Origin: Nocardioides halotolerans DSM 19273
GTDB taxonomy: Bacteria; Actinomycetota; Actinomycetes; Propionibacteriales; Nocardioidaceae
Direction: 5' to 3'
Length of the DNA: 64,000 nt
Assembly: GCF_000422805.1 (NCBI RefSeq)
Contig: NZ_AUGT01000009.1
Span: 134,727 to 198,726, forward strand
Shown here: positions 8,203 through 18,383 of the stretch, piece after piece
Numbering within the stretch: the stretch's first letter is position 1
Layout of the letters: the number at the start of each line of letters is the position of its first letter
The notes under the pieces: generated by a model
Seen by the model: only the letters and a program-made list of their open reading frames with translations
What the model was told of the DNA's origin: nothing
The model's database searches: none
Translations under genes and position numbers: made by a program

Positions 8203-9587
8203 CCGCAGGAAGGCCCGCAGCCGCCGCCCGTCGCCTGGGTCGGTGCGCCGATGGTGACCAGCTGCGGCTCGACCGGCCCGCAGCACCCCCCGCTCGCCTC
8301 GGTCGGCACGCCGTCGAACTGCCCGGACCCGCCGCAGACCCCCGACTCGGGGAGGACGAGCTCGACGCGGGCGGCCGCCTCGTGGTCACCGGCGATCGCG
8401 GCCACGATGCTGCGGGTCTGCTCGAACCCGGTCAGGGCCAGGAACGACGGCGCGCGGCCGTAGGACTTCATCCCGGCAAGGTAGAGGCCCTGCTCGGGCT
8501 GGGCGAGCTCGGCCACCCCGTGGGGGTAGACCGTGCCGCAGGAGTGCACGTTGGGGTCGATGAGGGGAGCGAGCGTCGTCGGCGACGACAGCACGGGGTC
8601 GAGGTCGAGCCGCACCTCGGAGAGCCAGGTCAGGTCCGGGCGGAAGCCGGTGACGACGACCACCTCGTCGACGCCCGTGACGGAGCGGCCGTCGGCATCG
8701 ACCAGCGTCAGGCGGCCGTCGTCGCCCCCGACCACCTCGGCGGTGCGGAACGACGTGACGACCCGGACGTGCTCGCCCGCCACCGCCCGCTCCGCGCGCT
8801 TGCCGAGCGCGCCGCGCGCCTCGAGCTGGTCGTTGTCGCCCCCGCCGAACGCGTCGGCGGTGCCGGCCCTGCGCAGCAGCCACGAGACCGTGGTGCCTGC
8901 GTCCGCGAGACCGGCCAGCCCCACCAGGGTGTTCTGGGCGGAGGCGCCGCGCCCGGCGACGGCCACGTGCTTGCCGGCGTACCGCTCGCGCACGCGCGGG
9001 TCGGAGAGGTCGGGGATGCCGTAGAAGATCCGGTCGGCGTGCTCGGCCTCGCCGAGCGCGGGCAGGCCGTCGGTGCCGAGCGGGTTGGGGCCGGTCCAGG
9101 TGCCCGAGGCGTCGACGACGGCAGCGGCCAGGAGCCGGCGCCGGACGCCGCCGCTCTCGACGTGCACGGTGAACACCGCCTCCTCGCGCCCGGAGTCGAC
9201 GAGCCGGTCGCGGCCCTGCTTGGCCACGCCGACCACGCGGCTGTCGAGGCGCACCTCGACGAGGTCGGTCGCGTCGAGCGCCGCGGCCAGGGGAGCGAGG
9301 TAGCGGTCGACCCACTCGTCGCCGTCCGGGTAGGTGTCGGGGTCGGGGGCCACCCAGCCCGTGTCGGCGAGGAGCCGCTCCGCGACGGGGTCGACGAGCT
9401 CGCGCCACGCGGAGAACAGCCGGACGTGGCCCCACTCGCGCACCGAGGCGCCGGCCTCGCCGCCGGCCTCGAGGACCACCGTGGGCAGCCCGCGCGCGTG
9501 GGCGTGGGCGGCGGCTGCGAGGCCGATCGGACCGGCACCGACGACGACCAGGGGCTCGGTCGGGCTGGGCTGGCGTGCTGCGGTCAT
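8199..9587 (-). CDS. FAD/NAD(P)-binding monooxygenase-like protein with Cys-rich tail (ArsO-like)
   Basis: The 462-residue protein has an N-terminal dinucleotide-binding fold (VVVGAGPIGLAAAAHA, residues about 14-29), a second one (HVAVAGRGASAQNTLVG) and the motif VVVTGFRPDLTWL, as in flavin-dependent monooxygenases and thioredoxin-reductase relatives. The last 50 residues carry clustered cysteines (SGVCGGSG, GGCCGP, GGGCGPSCG), which look suited to bind As(III) or another soft metal. ATG 9587 is preceded by AAGAGGAG at good spacing. It is the first gene of an operon with an MFS pump and is divergent from arsR-arsN, with an ArsR-like operator between them. Flavoproteins of this sort in ars operons have been called ArsO; the reaction is not established. 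Confidence 0.8.
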   Translation of the reverse strand: MTAARQPSPTEPLVVVGAGPIGLAAAAHAHARGLPTVVLEAGGEAGASVREWGHVRLFSAWRELVDPVAERLLADTGWVAPDPDTYPDGDEWVDRYLAPLAAALDATDLVEVRLDSRVVGVAKQGRDRLVDSGREEAVFTVHVESGGVRRRLLAAAVVDASGTWTGPNPLGTDGLPALGEAEHADRIFYGIPDLSDPRVRERYAGKHVAVAGRGASAQNTLVGLAGLADAGTTVSWLLRRAGTADAFGGGDNDQLEARGALGKRAERAVAGEHVRVVTSFRTAEVVGGDDGRLTLVDADGRSVTGVDEVVVVTGFRPDLTWLSEVRLDLDPVLSSPTTLAPLIDPNVHSCGTVYPHGVAELAQPEQGLYLAGMKSYGRAPSFLALTGFEQTRSIVAAIAGDHEAAARVELVLPESGVCGGSGQFDGVPTEASGGCCGPVEPQLVTIGAPTQATGGGCGPSCG

Positions 9588-9630
9588 GGCATGGGCTCCT
9601 CTTGATCGATGGGCGTCGATGGAGGACACT

Positions 9631-9671
9631 ATCGATCAACATCGATGAATACAACATCGATATCGATCGAT
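9631..9671. promoter_or_regulatory. ArsR-type operator cluster between divergent genes
   Basis: The hexamer ATCGAT occurs five times (9631, 9641, 9656, 9662, 9666). The decamer CAACATCGAT repeats at 9637-9646 and 9652-9661 with a 15-base period. The AT-rich block lies in the 97-base gap between the flavoprotein operon and the arsR-arsN gene, so one ArsR protein could control both directions. Repeats are seen; the regulator is inferred from the neighbour. Confidence 0.65.
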
Positions 9672-9684
9672 CTAAGGTGACCGC

Positions 9685-10590
9685 ATGACCACGACGCAGG
9701 CCGACCTCCCTCTTGTCGCGGCCGACGACTGCTGCGAGCCCGCCTCGTCGGTCGCTCCGCGCCCCGGGCTCGACGCCGACTCGGCGGCGACGTACGCCGA
9801 GTGGTTCGCGACCCTCGCCGACCCCACGCGGGTCCGGCTGCTGCACGCGGTGTCGTCGTCCCGCTCCGGCTCGATGCGGGTGGGTGACCTCGCCGCCGAG
9901 CTCGGCATCAGCCAGTCGACCTGCTCCCACCACGTGCGCCGCCTGGCCGAGGTCGGGTTCGTCGCCGTCGACCGGGTCGGCACGTCCTCGGTGGTCTCGG
10001 TCAACCCGGCGTGCTGCACGGGCCTGCCGCACGCCGCCGACGTCGTGATGGGCACGCTCGCCGCCGCCCCGTGCTGCCCGGAGGACCTGCCGGCCGGGGT
10101 GACCACCCGCGCCATGACCGACGCCGACCTGCCTGTGGTGCGCGACATCTACGCCGAGGGCATCGCCACCCGCAACGCCACCTTCGAGACCGAGGTGCCG
10201 TCGCTGTCGGAGCTCGCGGCGAAGTGGCTGCCGGGGCACCGCTGGGTGGCCGAGGCGCAGGTCGAGGGCAGTGCCCGCGTGGTCGGCTGGACGGCGGTCA
10301 ACCCGGTCTCGAGTCGCGCCTGCTACGCCGGGGTGGGCGAGACGAGCGTCTACGTCACCGAGCCGGCTCGGGGGCGCGGGGTCGGCAAGGCGCTGCTCCA
10401 CCGTCAGGTCAACGAGGCCGACGCGGGCGGACTCTGGACCCTGCAGACCTCGATCTTCCCGGAGAACCGCGCCTCGATCGCCCTGCACCACTCGGCCGGC
10501 TACCGCACCCTCGCCGTCCGCCCGCGGATCGCCCGGCTCGACGGCGTGTGGCGCGACACGGTGCTGCTGGAGCGCCGCCGCGCCGACTGA
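9685..10590 (+). CDS. ArsR repressor fused to ArsN-type GNAT N-acetyltransferase
   Basis: The 301-residue protein has an ArsR winged helix (residues about 25-110; FATLADPTRVRLLHAV and ELGISQSTCSHHVRRL) and a C-terminal GNAT domain (about 135-301) of the phosphinothricin acetyltransferase/ArsN class. The acetyl-CoA loop is ARGRGVGKALL, and FPENRASIALHHSAGYR is typical of this class. ArsN1 enzymes acetylate the antibiotic arsinothricin. Cysteine pairs (DDCCEP, PACCTG, APCCPE) could sense trivalent arsenic. It would repress the divergent flavoprotein-MFS operon and itself, and detoxify an arsenical herbicide-like antibiotic once induced. The substrate (arsinothricin versus phosphinothricin) is inference from context. 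Confidence 0.87.
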   Translation: MTTTQADLPLVAADDCCEPASSVAPRPGLDADSAATYAEWFATLADPTRVRLLHAVSSSRSGSMRVGDLAAELGISQSTCSHHVRRLAEVGFVAVDRVGTSSVVSVNPACCTGLPHAADVVMGTLAAAPCCPEDLPAGVTTRAMTDADLPVVRDIYAEGIATRNATFETEVPSLSELAAKWLPGHRWVAEAQVEGSARVVGWTAVNPVSSRACYAGVGETSVYVTEPARGRGVGKALLHRQVNEADAGGLWTLQTSIFPENRASIALHHSAGYRTLAVRPRIARLDGVWRDTVLLERRRAD

Positions 10591-10614
10591 CCGGTCGGAC
10601 GGGCCTGGGGCCGA

Positions 10615-11034
10615 TCAGGCGGGCCGGACGCCGAGCTCGTCGAGCAGGGCGAGCACCAGGCGCTCGATCTCGTCGCGGATCGGGCGCACCGCGTCGACGC
10701 CCTGGCCGGCCGGGTCGTCGAGGGCCCAGTCCTCGTAGCGTTTGCCGGGGTAGAACGGGCACGCGTCCCCGCAGCCCATGGTGACGACGACGTCGGCCGC
10801 GCGGACGCCCTCGTCGGTCCAGCGCTTGGGATGCCCCGTCGAGATGTCGATGCCACGCTCGGCCATCGCTGCGATCGCCACGGGGTTGACCTGGCTGGCC
10901 GGCTCGGAGCCGCCGGATCGCGCCACCGCCCGGCCGGCGGCGTGGTGCTCGAAGAACCCGAGCGCCATCTGCGAGCGGCCGGCGTTGTGGACGCACAGGA
11001 AGAGGACGACCGGAGGGTCGGTGTGATCGGGCAT
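10615..11034 (-). CDS. arsC: arsenate reductase, low-molecular-weight phosphatase family
   Basis: The 139-residue enzyme reduces As(V) to As(III). The P-loop is Cys14-VHNAG-Arg20 (CX5R) followed by SQMA, the standard ArsC signature. A second conserved block, TMGCGDACPFYPGKRYEDW, carries Cys88 and Cys92 and corresponds to the resolving-cysteine region of thioredoxin- or mycothiol-linked enzymes. It follows the ArsR-ArsC fusion gene by 11 bases and is probably co-transcribed. Together with the divergent aquaglyceroporin it forms the known reduce-then-leak arsenate route. Confidence 0.93.
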   Translation of the reverse strand: MPDHTDPPVVLFLCVHNAGRSQMALGFFEHHAAGRAVARSGGSEPASQVNPVAIAAMAERGIDISTGHPKRWTDEGVRAADVVVTMGCGDACPFYPGKRYEDWALDDPAGQGVDAVRPIRDEIERLVLALLDELGVRPA

Positions 11035-11045
11035 GGCTCTGCTCC

Positions 11046-11720
11046 TCAGCAGACGGCGGCCAGGCGATGAGCCAGCCCGGTGACACGGTCGTCGAGATCC
11101 TCGAAGGCGGCTTCGAAGGCGGCCGCCGTCCCGATGCGGACCGGGTCAGGCACCGACCAGTGAACGGTGCTGACCGCGCCGAGCGCCTCGTGCGCGCGGT
11201 CGCAGACCGTGACCACGAGGTCACCCGGCCCCACCTCCTCGAGCTTCTGCGGCTTGATTTCTGCCGACATGCGCAGCCCATGGCGGCGAGCCGCGGCCCG
11301 CGCGCCCGGGTCGACCCTGGCCGCCGGGTGGGTCCCGGCCGAGCTGACAGGCACCTCGCTGGCCGCCGTCCACAGCGACGCGGCGAGCTGGGAGCGCGCG
11401 GAGTTGGCCGTGCAGACGAAGAGCACGCGCTCGGGCCTCCCCGGCGCGGGCGGCCGCAGGTACGGGGTGGAATTGCCCTCGAGCCGCACGTAGATGCGCC
11501 GACGGTCGCCCTCCGACCGGACCCGGCGCACCAGCCCGGCGGCCTCGAGGACGTTGAGGTGGTGGGCGAGCAGGTTGCTGCTCACGCCCAGCCTCTGGGC
11601 GAGCTCCGTCGGCGTCGCGTCCCCGACCGCGAGGTGCTCGGCGACGCGGAGCCGACCTGGCTCGCCGAGCGCCGCGAAGACGGCGGCTCGCCGCGCCACG
11701 TCGTTCGGCTCAACGTCCAT
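11046..11720 (-). CDS. ArsR repressor fused to low-molecular-weight phosphatase (ArsC-like)
   Basis: This 224-residue fusion has an ArsR winged helix at residues about 8-85 (FAALGEPGRLRVAEHL, LGVSSNLLAHHLNVLE) and an LMW-phosphatase domain at about 97-224 with P-loop Cys103-TANSA-Arg109. The phosphatase part keeps DRAHE and the late VPDPV motif with its aspartate, so it may be an active arsenate reductase or phosphatase. ATG 11720 faces the aquaporin gene across a 46-base gap holding an inverted repeat, so it likely controls both directions. Such ArsR-ArsC fusions occur in actinobacteria; whether the enzyme domain is active here is not known. Confidence 0.88.
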   Translation of the reverse strand: MDVEPNDVARRAAVFAALGEPGRLRVAEHLAVGDATPTELAQRLGVSSNLLAHHLNVLEAAGLVRRVRSEGDRRRIYVRLEGNSTPYLRPPAPGRPERVLFVCTANSARSQLAASLWTAASEVPVSSAGTHPAARVDPGARAAARRHGLRMSAEIKPQKLEEVGPGDLVVTVCDRAHEALGAVSTVHWSVPDPVRIGTAAAFEAAFEDLDDRVTGLAHRLAAVC

Positions 11721-11727
11721 TGCCTCA

Positions 11728-11760
11728 ATCTTGACTGAGGTAAAATGCGTCCGTCAAGAT
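11728..11760. promoter_or_regulatory. ArsR operator and divergent ars promoter
   Basis: ATCTTGAC (11728-11735) and GTCAAGAT (11753-11760) form a perfect 8-base inverted repeat with a 17-base spacer. A second nested repeat CCTCA/TGAGG flanks the left arm. TAAAAT at 11741-11746, between the arms, is a good -10 box for the rightward aquaporin gene, so bound repressor would cover the promoter. Confidence 0.7.
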
Positions 11761-11766
11761 CTTCCG

Positions 11767-12486
11767 GTGACCGCCCTCCCGCTTCGCCGGCGGCTGCTCG
11801 CCGAGCTCCTTGGCACGGGACTGCTCGTCGCTGTCGTCGTCGGCTCCGGCATCGCCGCGGAGCGGCTGTCGCCCGACGACGTCGGGCTCCAGCTGCTGGA
11901 GAACTCGACGGCCACCGCCTTGGGGCTTTCCGTGCTGATCCTGCTGTTCGGCCCGGTCTCGGGCGCGCACCTCAACCCCGCGATCTCCCTCGCCGACTGG
12001 TTCCTCGGCCTCCGCACCGGTGCCGGGCTGCGCCCGCACGAGGTCGGCGCGTACGCCGTGGCGCAGGTCGCGGGCGGGGTCGCCGGCGCGCTCCTGGCGA
12101 ACCTGATGTTCGACGTGGACTTCGGGCTGTCCTCCAAGCACCGCGCGACCGGCGGCCACCTGGTCGCAGAGGTCGTGGCGACCGCGGTCCTGGTCGCCCT
12201 CGTGTTCGCGCTGGCCCGCACCGGCCGCGGCGCGGCCGCCGCACCGGCGGTGGGCGCCTACATCGGCGCGGCGTACTGGTTCACCAGCTCGACGTCATTC
12301 GCCAACCCCGCCGTGACGGTCGGGCGGATCTTCTCCGACAGCTTCGCCGGGATCGCGCCGGCCTCGGCGCCGGCGTTCGTCGGCATGCAGCTCGTCGGGA
12401 TGGTCGTCGGCGTCGCGCTGACCCTCGCGCTCTATCCCAACGCCGGTGGGCGGGCCGAGGACGTGGTGGTCCCGCACGTGCGTTGA
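11767..12486 (+). CDS. aquaglyceroporin (MIP family), AqpS-like arsenite channel
   Basis: The 239-residue membrane protein has six helices and two NPA boxes, HLNPAISL and FANPAVTV, the selectivity signature of MIP channels. In an ars operon such a channel (compare AqpS of Sinorhizobium) lets As(III) made by ArsC flow out down its gradient. The start is taken as GTG 11767, because an upstream in-frame extension overlaps the divergent regulator gene and has no channel character. There is almost no 5' leader, consistent with a short or leaderless mRNA from the -10 box at 11741. It is convergent with the DMT exporter gene. Confidence 0.9.
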   Translation: MTALPLRRRLLAELLGTGLLVAVVVGSGIAAERLSPDDVGLQLLENSTATALGLSVLILLFGPVSGAHLNPAISLADWFLGLRTGAGLRPHEVGAYAVAQVAGGVAGALLANLMFDVDFGLSSKHRATGGHLVAEVVATAVLVALVFALARTGRGAAAAPAVGAYIGAAYWFTSSTSFANPAVTVGRIFSDSFAGIAPASAPAFVGMQLVGMVVGVALTLALYPNAGGRAEDVVVPHVR

Positions 12487-12496
12487 TCGCTGCGGC

Positions 12497-13402
12497 TCAG
12501 GCTGCGTCGACGTCCGGCCGACGCCGGACGTGTCTGACCGCCACGGCCGCCGTGGCAGCGACGACGATCGCCGCCCCGGCCCACTGGGCGGCCTCGAGCC
12601 GCTCGCCCAACCCGTGACTCGCTGTGAGGCCGAAGACCGGGATCAGCGGGAGGAAGCTCCCCGCCGTCGCGGCGGGCAGGCGCCGCAGACCGCCCACGAA
12701 GAACCAGAACGCGAAGCAGTAGTAGACCGCGCCGGACAGACACGCCAGCGCCCAGGTCGTCGGGTCCTTCGGCAGTCCGAGCTCGACGCTCTGCGTCGTC
12801 ACCGCCGCAAAGGTCACGAGGACGGCACACCCGAGGGCGGCGAGCTGCTGGACCAGCACCACGTTCAATGAGCTGTCGTCGAGCAGGAACCGCCGGGTCA
12901 GCACGGAGTAGACGGCACAGGTGGCGACCGCCGCCAGGCTAAGCACGACCCCGCGGGCCGAACCGGACGCCCCAGGGCTGTGGACCACCAGGACCACCCC
13001 GACGATGGCGACGCCGACGGCCGCGGTCGTGAAGGCCCCGAGCCGTTCCCCCAACAGCACCCGGGCCAGCACGATGATGGCGAGAGGCTCGGACGCCCAC
13101 AGCAGGACGGACATGCTGGCCGTGATCGACAGCAGTCCCAGCAGCCCCAGGCCGTAAGCGAGGCCCGGGTTGAGAAGCCCTAACAGGGCCAAGCGACCCA
13201 AGGCGGGCGACCTGGTGGTGGGCCCCACGCGGCCATGCACGAGCGCGAGCACCAGGCAGCTGGCACCGAGCTCGATCGCTAGCAGGGTCAGGGGTGGCAC
13301 TCCCCGGTCGAGGACCTGCTTGCTGAGCACCGTGCCACACCCCCAGCAGGCGGTGGCAGCGACGACGAGGAGGACAGGACGGGACGACGGCAACGCAGGC
13401 AT
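12497..13402 (-). CDS. EamA/DMT-superfamily exporter
   Basis: The 301-residue protein has ten predicted transmembrane helices in two EamA repeats (about 10-140 and 150-285). It opens VLLVVAATACWGCGTVLSKQ, a standard EamA first helix, and has the repeat-end motif ITASMSVLLWASEPL. Such proteins export amino acids, metabolites or drugs. The start at ATG 13402 is about 145 bases downstream of a likely promoter at 13555-13560, and the leader carries a small reading frame, so expression may be controlled by attenuation. Confidence 0.87.
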   Translation of the reverse strand: MPALPSSRPVLLVVAATACWGCGTVLSKQVLDRGVPPLTLLAIELGASCLVLALVHGRVGPTTRSPALGRLALLGLLNPGLAYGLGLLGLLSITASMSVLLWASEPLAIIVLARVLLGERLGAFTTAAVGVAIVGVVLVVHSPGASGSARGVVLSLAAVATCAVYSVLTRRFLLDDSSLNVVLVQQLAALGCAVLVTFAAVTTQSVELGLPKDPTTWALACLSGAVYYCFAFWFFVGGLRRLPAATAGSFLPLIPVFGLTASHGLGERLEAAQWAGAAIVVAATAAVAVRHVRRRPDVDAA

Positions 13403-13476
13403 GACTGTGACTCCACTCGGAAGGCGGACGGAGGCGAGTGTTCGGCCGGCTGTCGCGAGCGCCGGCGGTCAGCCCG

Positions 13477-13548
13477 TCAGGCCTCGTCGTCGCACGAGTC
13501 GTAGGACGGCAGGCGGAAGCGACCCGCCACCGTCCGCGACCTCGTCAC
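13477..13548 (-). CDS. leaderless leader peptide upstream of DMT exporter
   Basis: A 23-codon frame (reading TRSRTVAGRFRLPSYDSCDD after the initiator, then EA and stop) begins with GTG at 13548, seven bases after a TAGATT -10 box (13560-13555). This is the spacing of a leaderless mRNA in actinobacteria. It ends 74 bases before the EamA start codon. A regulatory leader peptide controlling the exporter is the simplest reading; which residue would be sensed is unclear. Confidence 0.45.
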   Translation of the reverse strand: MTRSRTVAGRFRLPSYDSCDDEA

Positions 13549-13634
13549 CCGTTCAATCTAGCCCGCAACCCGGTGGGGCGACCAGTGGCAACGGTCCGCC
13601 GTCCGCGCAGCGAGTGCGTGGGTACTGAGCGACC

Positions 13635-13952
13635 ATGACTGAGACCCCCGAGGCCGACCGCGAGCGGCTCCTCCGCGAGGGGATGGACCGCAAGGACGGC
13701 GACCCGCTGCGTGGGTCACGCACCAGCGGCGTGTGGGCGGCGACGGTCGGCCTCGGCGTCGTCCTGCTGCTGCTCATCATCTTCATCGCGCAGAACACCC
13801 GGCAGGTCACGGTGTCGTTCCTGGCCTGGGACGGTCGGGTGCCGGTCGCGGTCGCACTGATGATCGCGGCGGTCGCGGGTCTCTTCCTCGCGCTGCTGGC
13901 CGGCCTGCTCCGGATCCTGCAGCTGCGGCGCCGGGTGCGTCGCGAGCGCTGA
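13635..13952 (+). CDS. LapA/DUF1049-family membrane protein
   Basis: The 105-residue protein has a charged N-terminus, a transmembrane helix (VWAATVGLGVVLLLLIIFIA), the short QNTRQVTVSFLAWDG linker typical of the LapA (DUF1049) family, a second helix and an Arg-rich cytoplasmic end (QLRRRVRRER). Family members assist lipopolysaccharide assembly in Gram-negatives; their role in actinobacteria is not known. ATG 13635 follows the preceding intergenic region; the gene precedes the stress-signalling pair in the same direction. Confidence 0.85.
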   Translation: MTETPEADRERLLREGMDRKDGDPLRGSRTSGVWAATVGLGVVLLLLIIFIAQNTRQVTVSFLAWDGRVPVAVALMIAAVAGLFLALLAGLLRILQLRRRVRRER

Positions 13953-14015
13953 CGGCGCAAGAAGCCCGCTGTCGCGGTTGCTGGAGGATCGCCGACCGGC
14001 CGATAGTCTTCGTCG

Positions 14016-14828
14016 GTGACGCTGGTTGACAGGTTCAACGTTCAGGTTTCCGGCCGTGCTGACGGGCAGCCGATGCTCTTCGTCCACGGGTTCGGCTGCG
14101 ACCAGCACATGTGGCGGCTGGTCGCCCCGGCGTTCGCGGACGAGCACCGGATCGTCACGCTCGACCTGGTCGGCGCGGGCGGGTCCGACCCGGCGGCGTG
14201 GGACCCCCGTCGCTACGACTCCCTCGACGCCTACGCGGACGACATCCTCGGCGTCGTGCGCGAGCTCGACCTCCACGACGTCGTCCTCGTCGGGCACTCC
14301 GTCTCGGCGATGACCGGGCTGCTGGCCGCGGTCGCCGAGCCGAGCCGGTTCGCGGCCCTCGTGCTCATCGGTCCCTCGCCCCGCTACATCGACGACGACG
14401 GCTACCGCGGCGGGTTCAGCGCGGCGGACATCGAGGAGCTGCTCGCGTCGCTGGACAGCAACTACCTCGGCTGGTCGACCGCCATGGCGCCGGTGATCAT
14501 GGGCAACGCCGAGCGGCCGGCGCTGGGTGAGGAGCTGACCGCGAGCTTCTGCCGCATGGACCCCGAGATCGCCCGCCAGTTCGCCCGGGTCACCTTCCTC
14601 AGCGACTGCCGCGACGCGCTCCCCGAGGTGAGGATCCCGACGCTGGTGCTCCAGTGCCGCGAGGACGTCATCGCTCCGGTCGAGGTCGGGCAGTACGTCG
14701 CCGACGCCATCCCCGACGCGCGCATGGTGCTGCTCGACGCCACCGGCCACTGCCCGCACCTGAGCGCGCCCGACGACACCATCGCCGCCATGCGCGACTT
14801 CCTCGGCAGCAGGGTCGGGGCCGCGTGA
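14016..14828 (+). CDS. rsbQ: RsbQ-type alpha/beta hydrolase
   Basis: The 270-residue protein is an alpha/beta hydrolase with FVHGFGCDQHMW (oxyanion-hole region), nucleophile elbow GHSVSAMTG, the late acid in QCREDVIAP and the catalytic His in ATGHCPHLS. These features are those of RsbQ, the partner that activates the RsbP phosphatase in the Bacillus energy-stress branch of sigma-B control. Its stop overlaps the GTG of the phosphatase gene, confirming the pairing. TAGTCT at 14004-14009 lies six bases before the GTG, so the mRNA is probably leaderless. The small-molecule substrate is unknown. Confidence 0.9.
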   Translation: MTLVDRFNVQVSGRADGQPMLFVHGFGCDQHMWRLVAPAFADEHRIVTLDLVGAGGSDPAAWDPRRYDSLDAYADDILGVVRELDLHDVVLVGHSVSAMTGLLAAVAEPSRFAALVLIGPSPRYIDDDGYRGGFSAADIEELLASLDSNYLGWSTAMAPVIMGNAERPALGEELTASFCRMDPEIARQFARVTFLSDCRDALPEVRIPTLVLQCREDVIAPVEVGQYVADAIPDARMVLLDATGHCPHLSAPDDTIAAMRDFLGSRVGAA

Positions 14829-16018
14829 GCCTGGCGGACCCCGCCGACGACGCCGTTGCCGTCCACACCGACCGGGCCCGCGCGGCGTTCCTCGACGCGC
14901 TCGTCCTCGACGACCCCGTCGCGCTCTACGACTCCGCGCCGTGCGGGTTCCTCACGACCACCCCGGACGGCGTGATCGTGAAGACCAACGCGACGTTCCG
15001 CACCTGGGTCCAGCGCGAGGCGGCCGACCTCGTCGGCGAGACGAGCTTCGTGGACCTGCTCACCGTGGGCAGCCGGCTCTACTACGGCACCCACCTCGGC
15101 CCGCTCCTGCTGATGGCGGGGCGGGTGCAGGAGGTGGCCCTCGACATCCTGCGCCCGGACGGCACCCGGCTGCCCGTCCTGGTCAACGCCTCGCTGGCCC
15201 GGGGCGACGACGGCCGCCCGCGCGCGGTCCGGATCGCGGTCTTCGACGCCACCGAGCGCCGCAGCTACGAGCGCGAGCTCCTGGAGGCGAAGCAGCGTGC
15301 CGAGGAGCTCGCCCGCACGCTCCAGCACACGCTGATCCCGCCGACCGTCCCGGCGATCGCCGGGCTCGAGGTCGCCGCGGCGTACCACCCGGCCGGCCAC
15401 GGCACCGACGTCGGCGGCGACTTCTACGACGTGTTCGAGGTCGGCGACGACGAGTGGGTCGTGACGCTCGGCGACGTGTGCGGCAAGGGCTACGAGGCCG
15501 CGATCGTGACCTCGCTCGTGCGGCACACGATCCGGGCGCTCTGCGTGACCGAGCGCAGCCCGAGCGCCGTGCTCGCCGCGCTCGACGAGGTGCTGCAGCA
15601 CCACGAGACCGACCGCTTCTGCACGGCGGTCCTGCTCCGCCTGCGTCGCGAGGGCGACGGGTGGTCGATCGACATCGGGATCGGCGGCCACCCGAGGCCG
15701 CTGCTGCTGCGCCGCGGCTCGGCGCCCGAGCCCTGCGCCGGACGGGGCCCGCTGCTCGGGGTGCTCCACGACGCGACCTTCGAGGAGAGCACGGTCCGCC
15801 TCGGCCCGGGCGATGCCCTCCTTCTCTACACCGACGGGATCACCGAGGGCCGGCGCGGCGACGAGATGTACGGCGAGGACCGGCTCCTCGCGACCGCGGC
15901 GCGGATCGGCCCTCGTCCGCACGAGCTCGTCGACGCCCTGACCGCGGCGGTGCTCGAGTTCCAGGACGGCACGCTGCGCGACGACGTGGCGGTCGTGGCG
16001 CTCGGCGTACCCGGCTGA
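14825..16018 (+). CDS. rsbP: PAS-domain PP2C phosphatase, RsbP-like
   Basis: The 397-residue protein has a PAS domain at about 30-150 (FLTTTPDGVIVKTNATF), a short coiled coil (ERELLEAKQRAEELARTLQ), and a SpoIIE/PP2C domain at about 185-395 with the metal-binding motifs VGGDFYDVF and LGDVCGKG, YTDGITEG and DDVAVVAL. In Bacillus, RsbP with RsbQ dephosphorylates the anti-anti-sigma factor RsbV under energy stress. The GTG start overlaps the rsbQ stop by four bases, which is how I place it. No sigma factor, RsbV or RsbW is in the window, so the target lies elsewhere. Confidence 0.9.
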   Translation: MSLADPADDAVAVHTDRARAAFLDALVLDDPVALYDSAPCGFLTTTPDGVIVKTNATFRTWVQREAADLVGETSFVDLLTVGSRLYYGTHLGPLLLMAGRVQEVALDILRPDGTRLPVLVNASLARGDDGRPRAVRIAVFDATERRSYERELLEAKQRAEELARTLQHTLIPPTVPAIAGLEVAAAYHPAGHGTDVGGDFYDVFEVGDDEWVVTLGDVCGKGYEAAIVTSLVRHTIRALCVTERSPSAVLAALDEVLQHHETDRFCTAVLLRLRREGDGWSIDIGIGGHPRPLLLRRGSAPEPCAGRGPLLGVLHDATFEESTVRLGPGDALLLYTDGITEGRRGDEMYGEDRLLATAARIGPRPHELVDALTAAVLEFQDGTLRDDVAVVALGVPG

Positions 16019-16081
16019 GCCCGAAAGGGTGGGATGAGCGGCCCGGAGGCGGGTACCACGGGCACCTACCCAGGAGGCAGC

Positions 16082-18376
<2,295 letters not shown>

Positions 18377-18383
18377 GGCCGCG

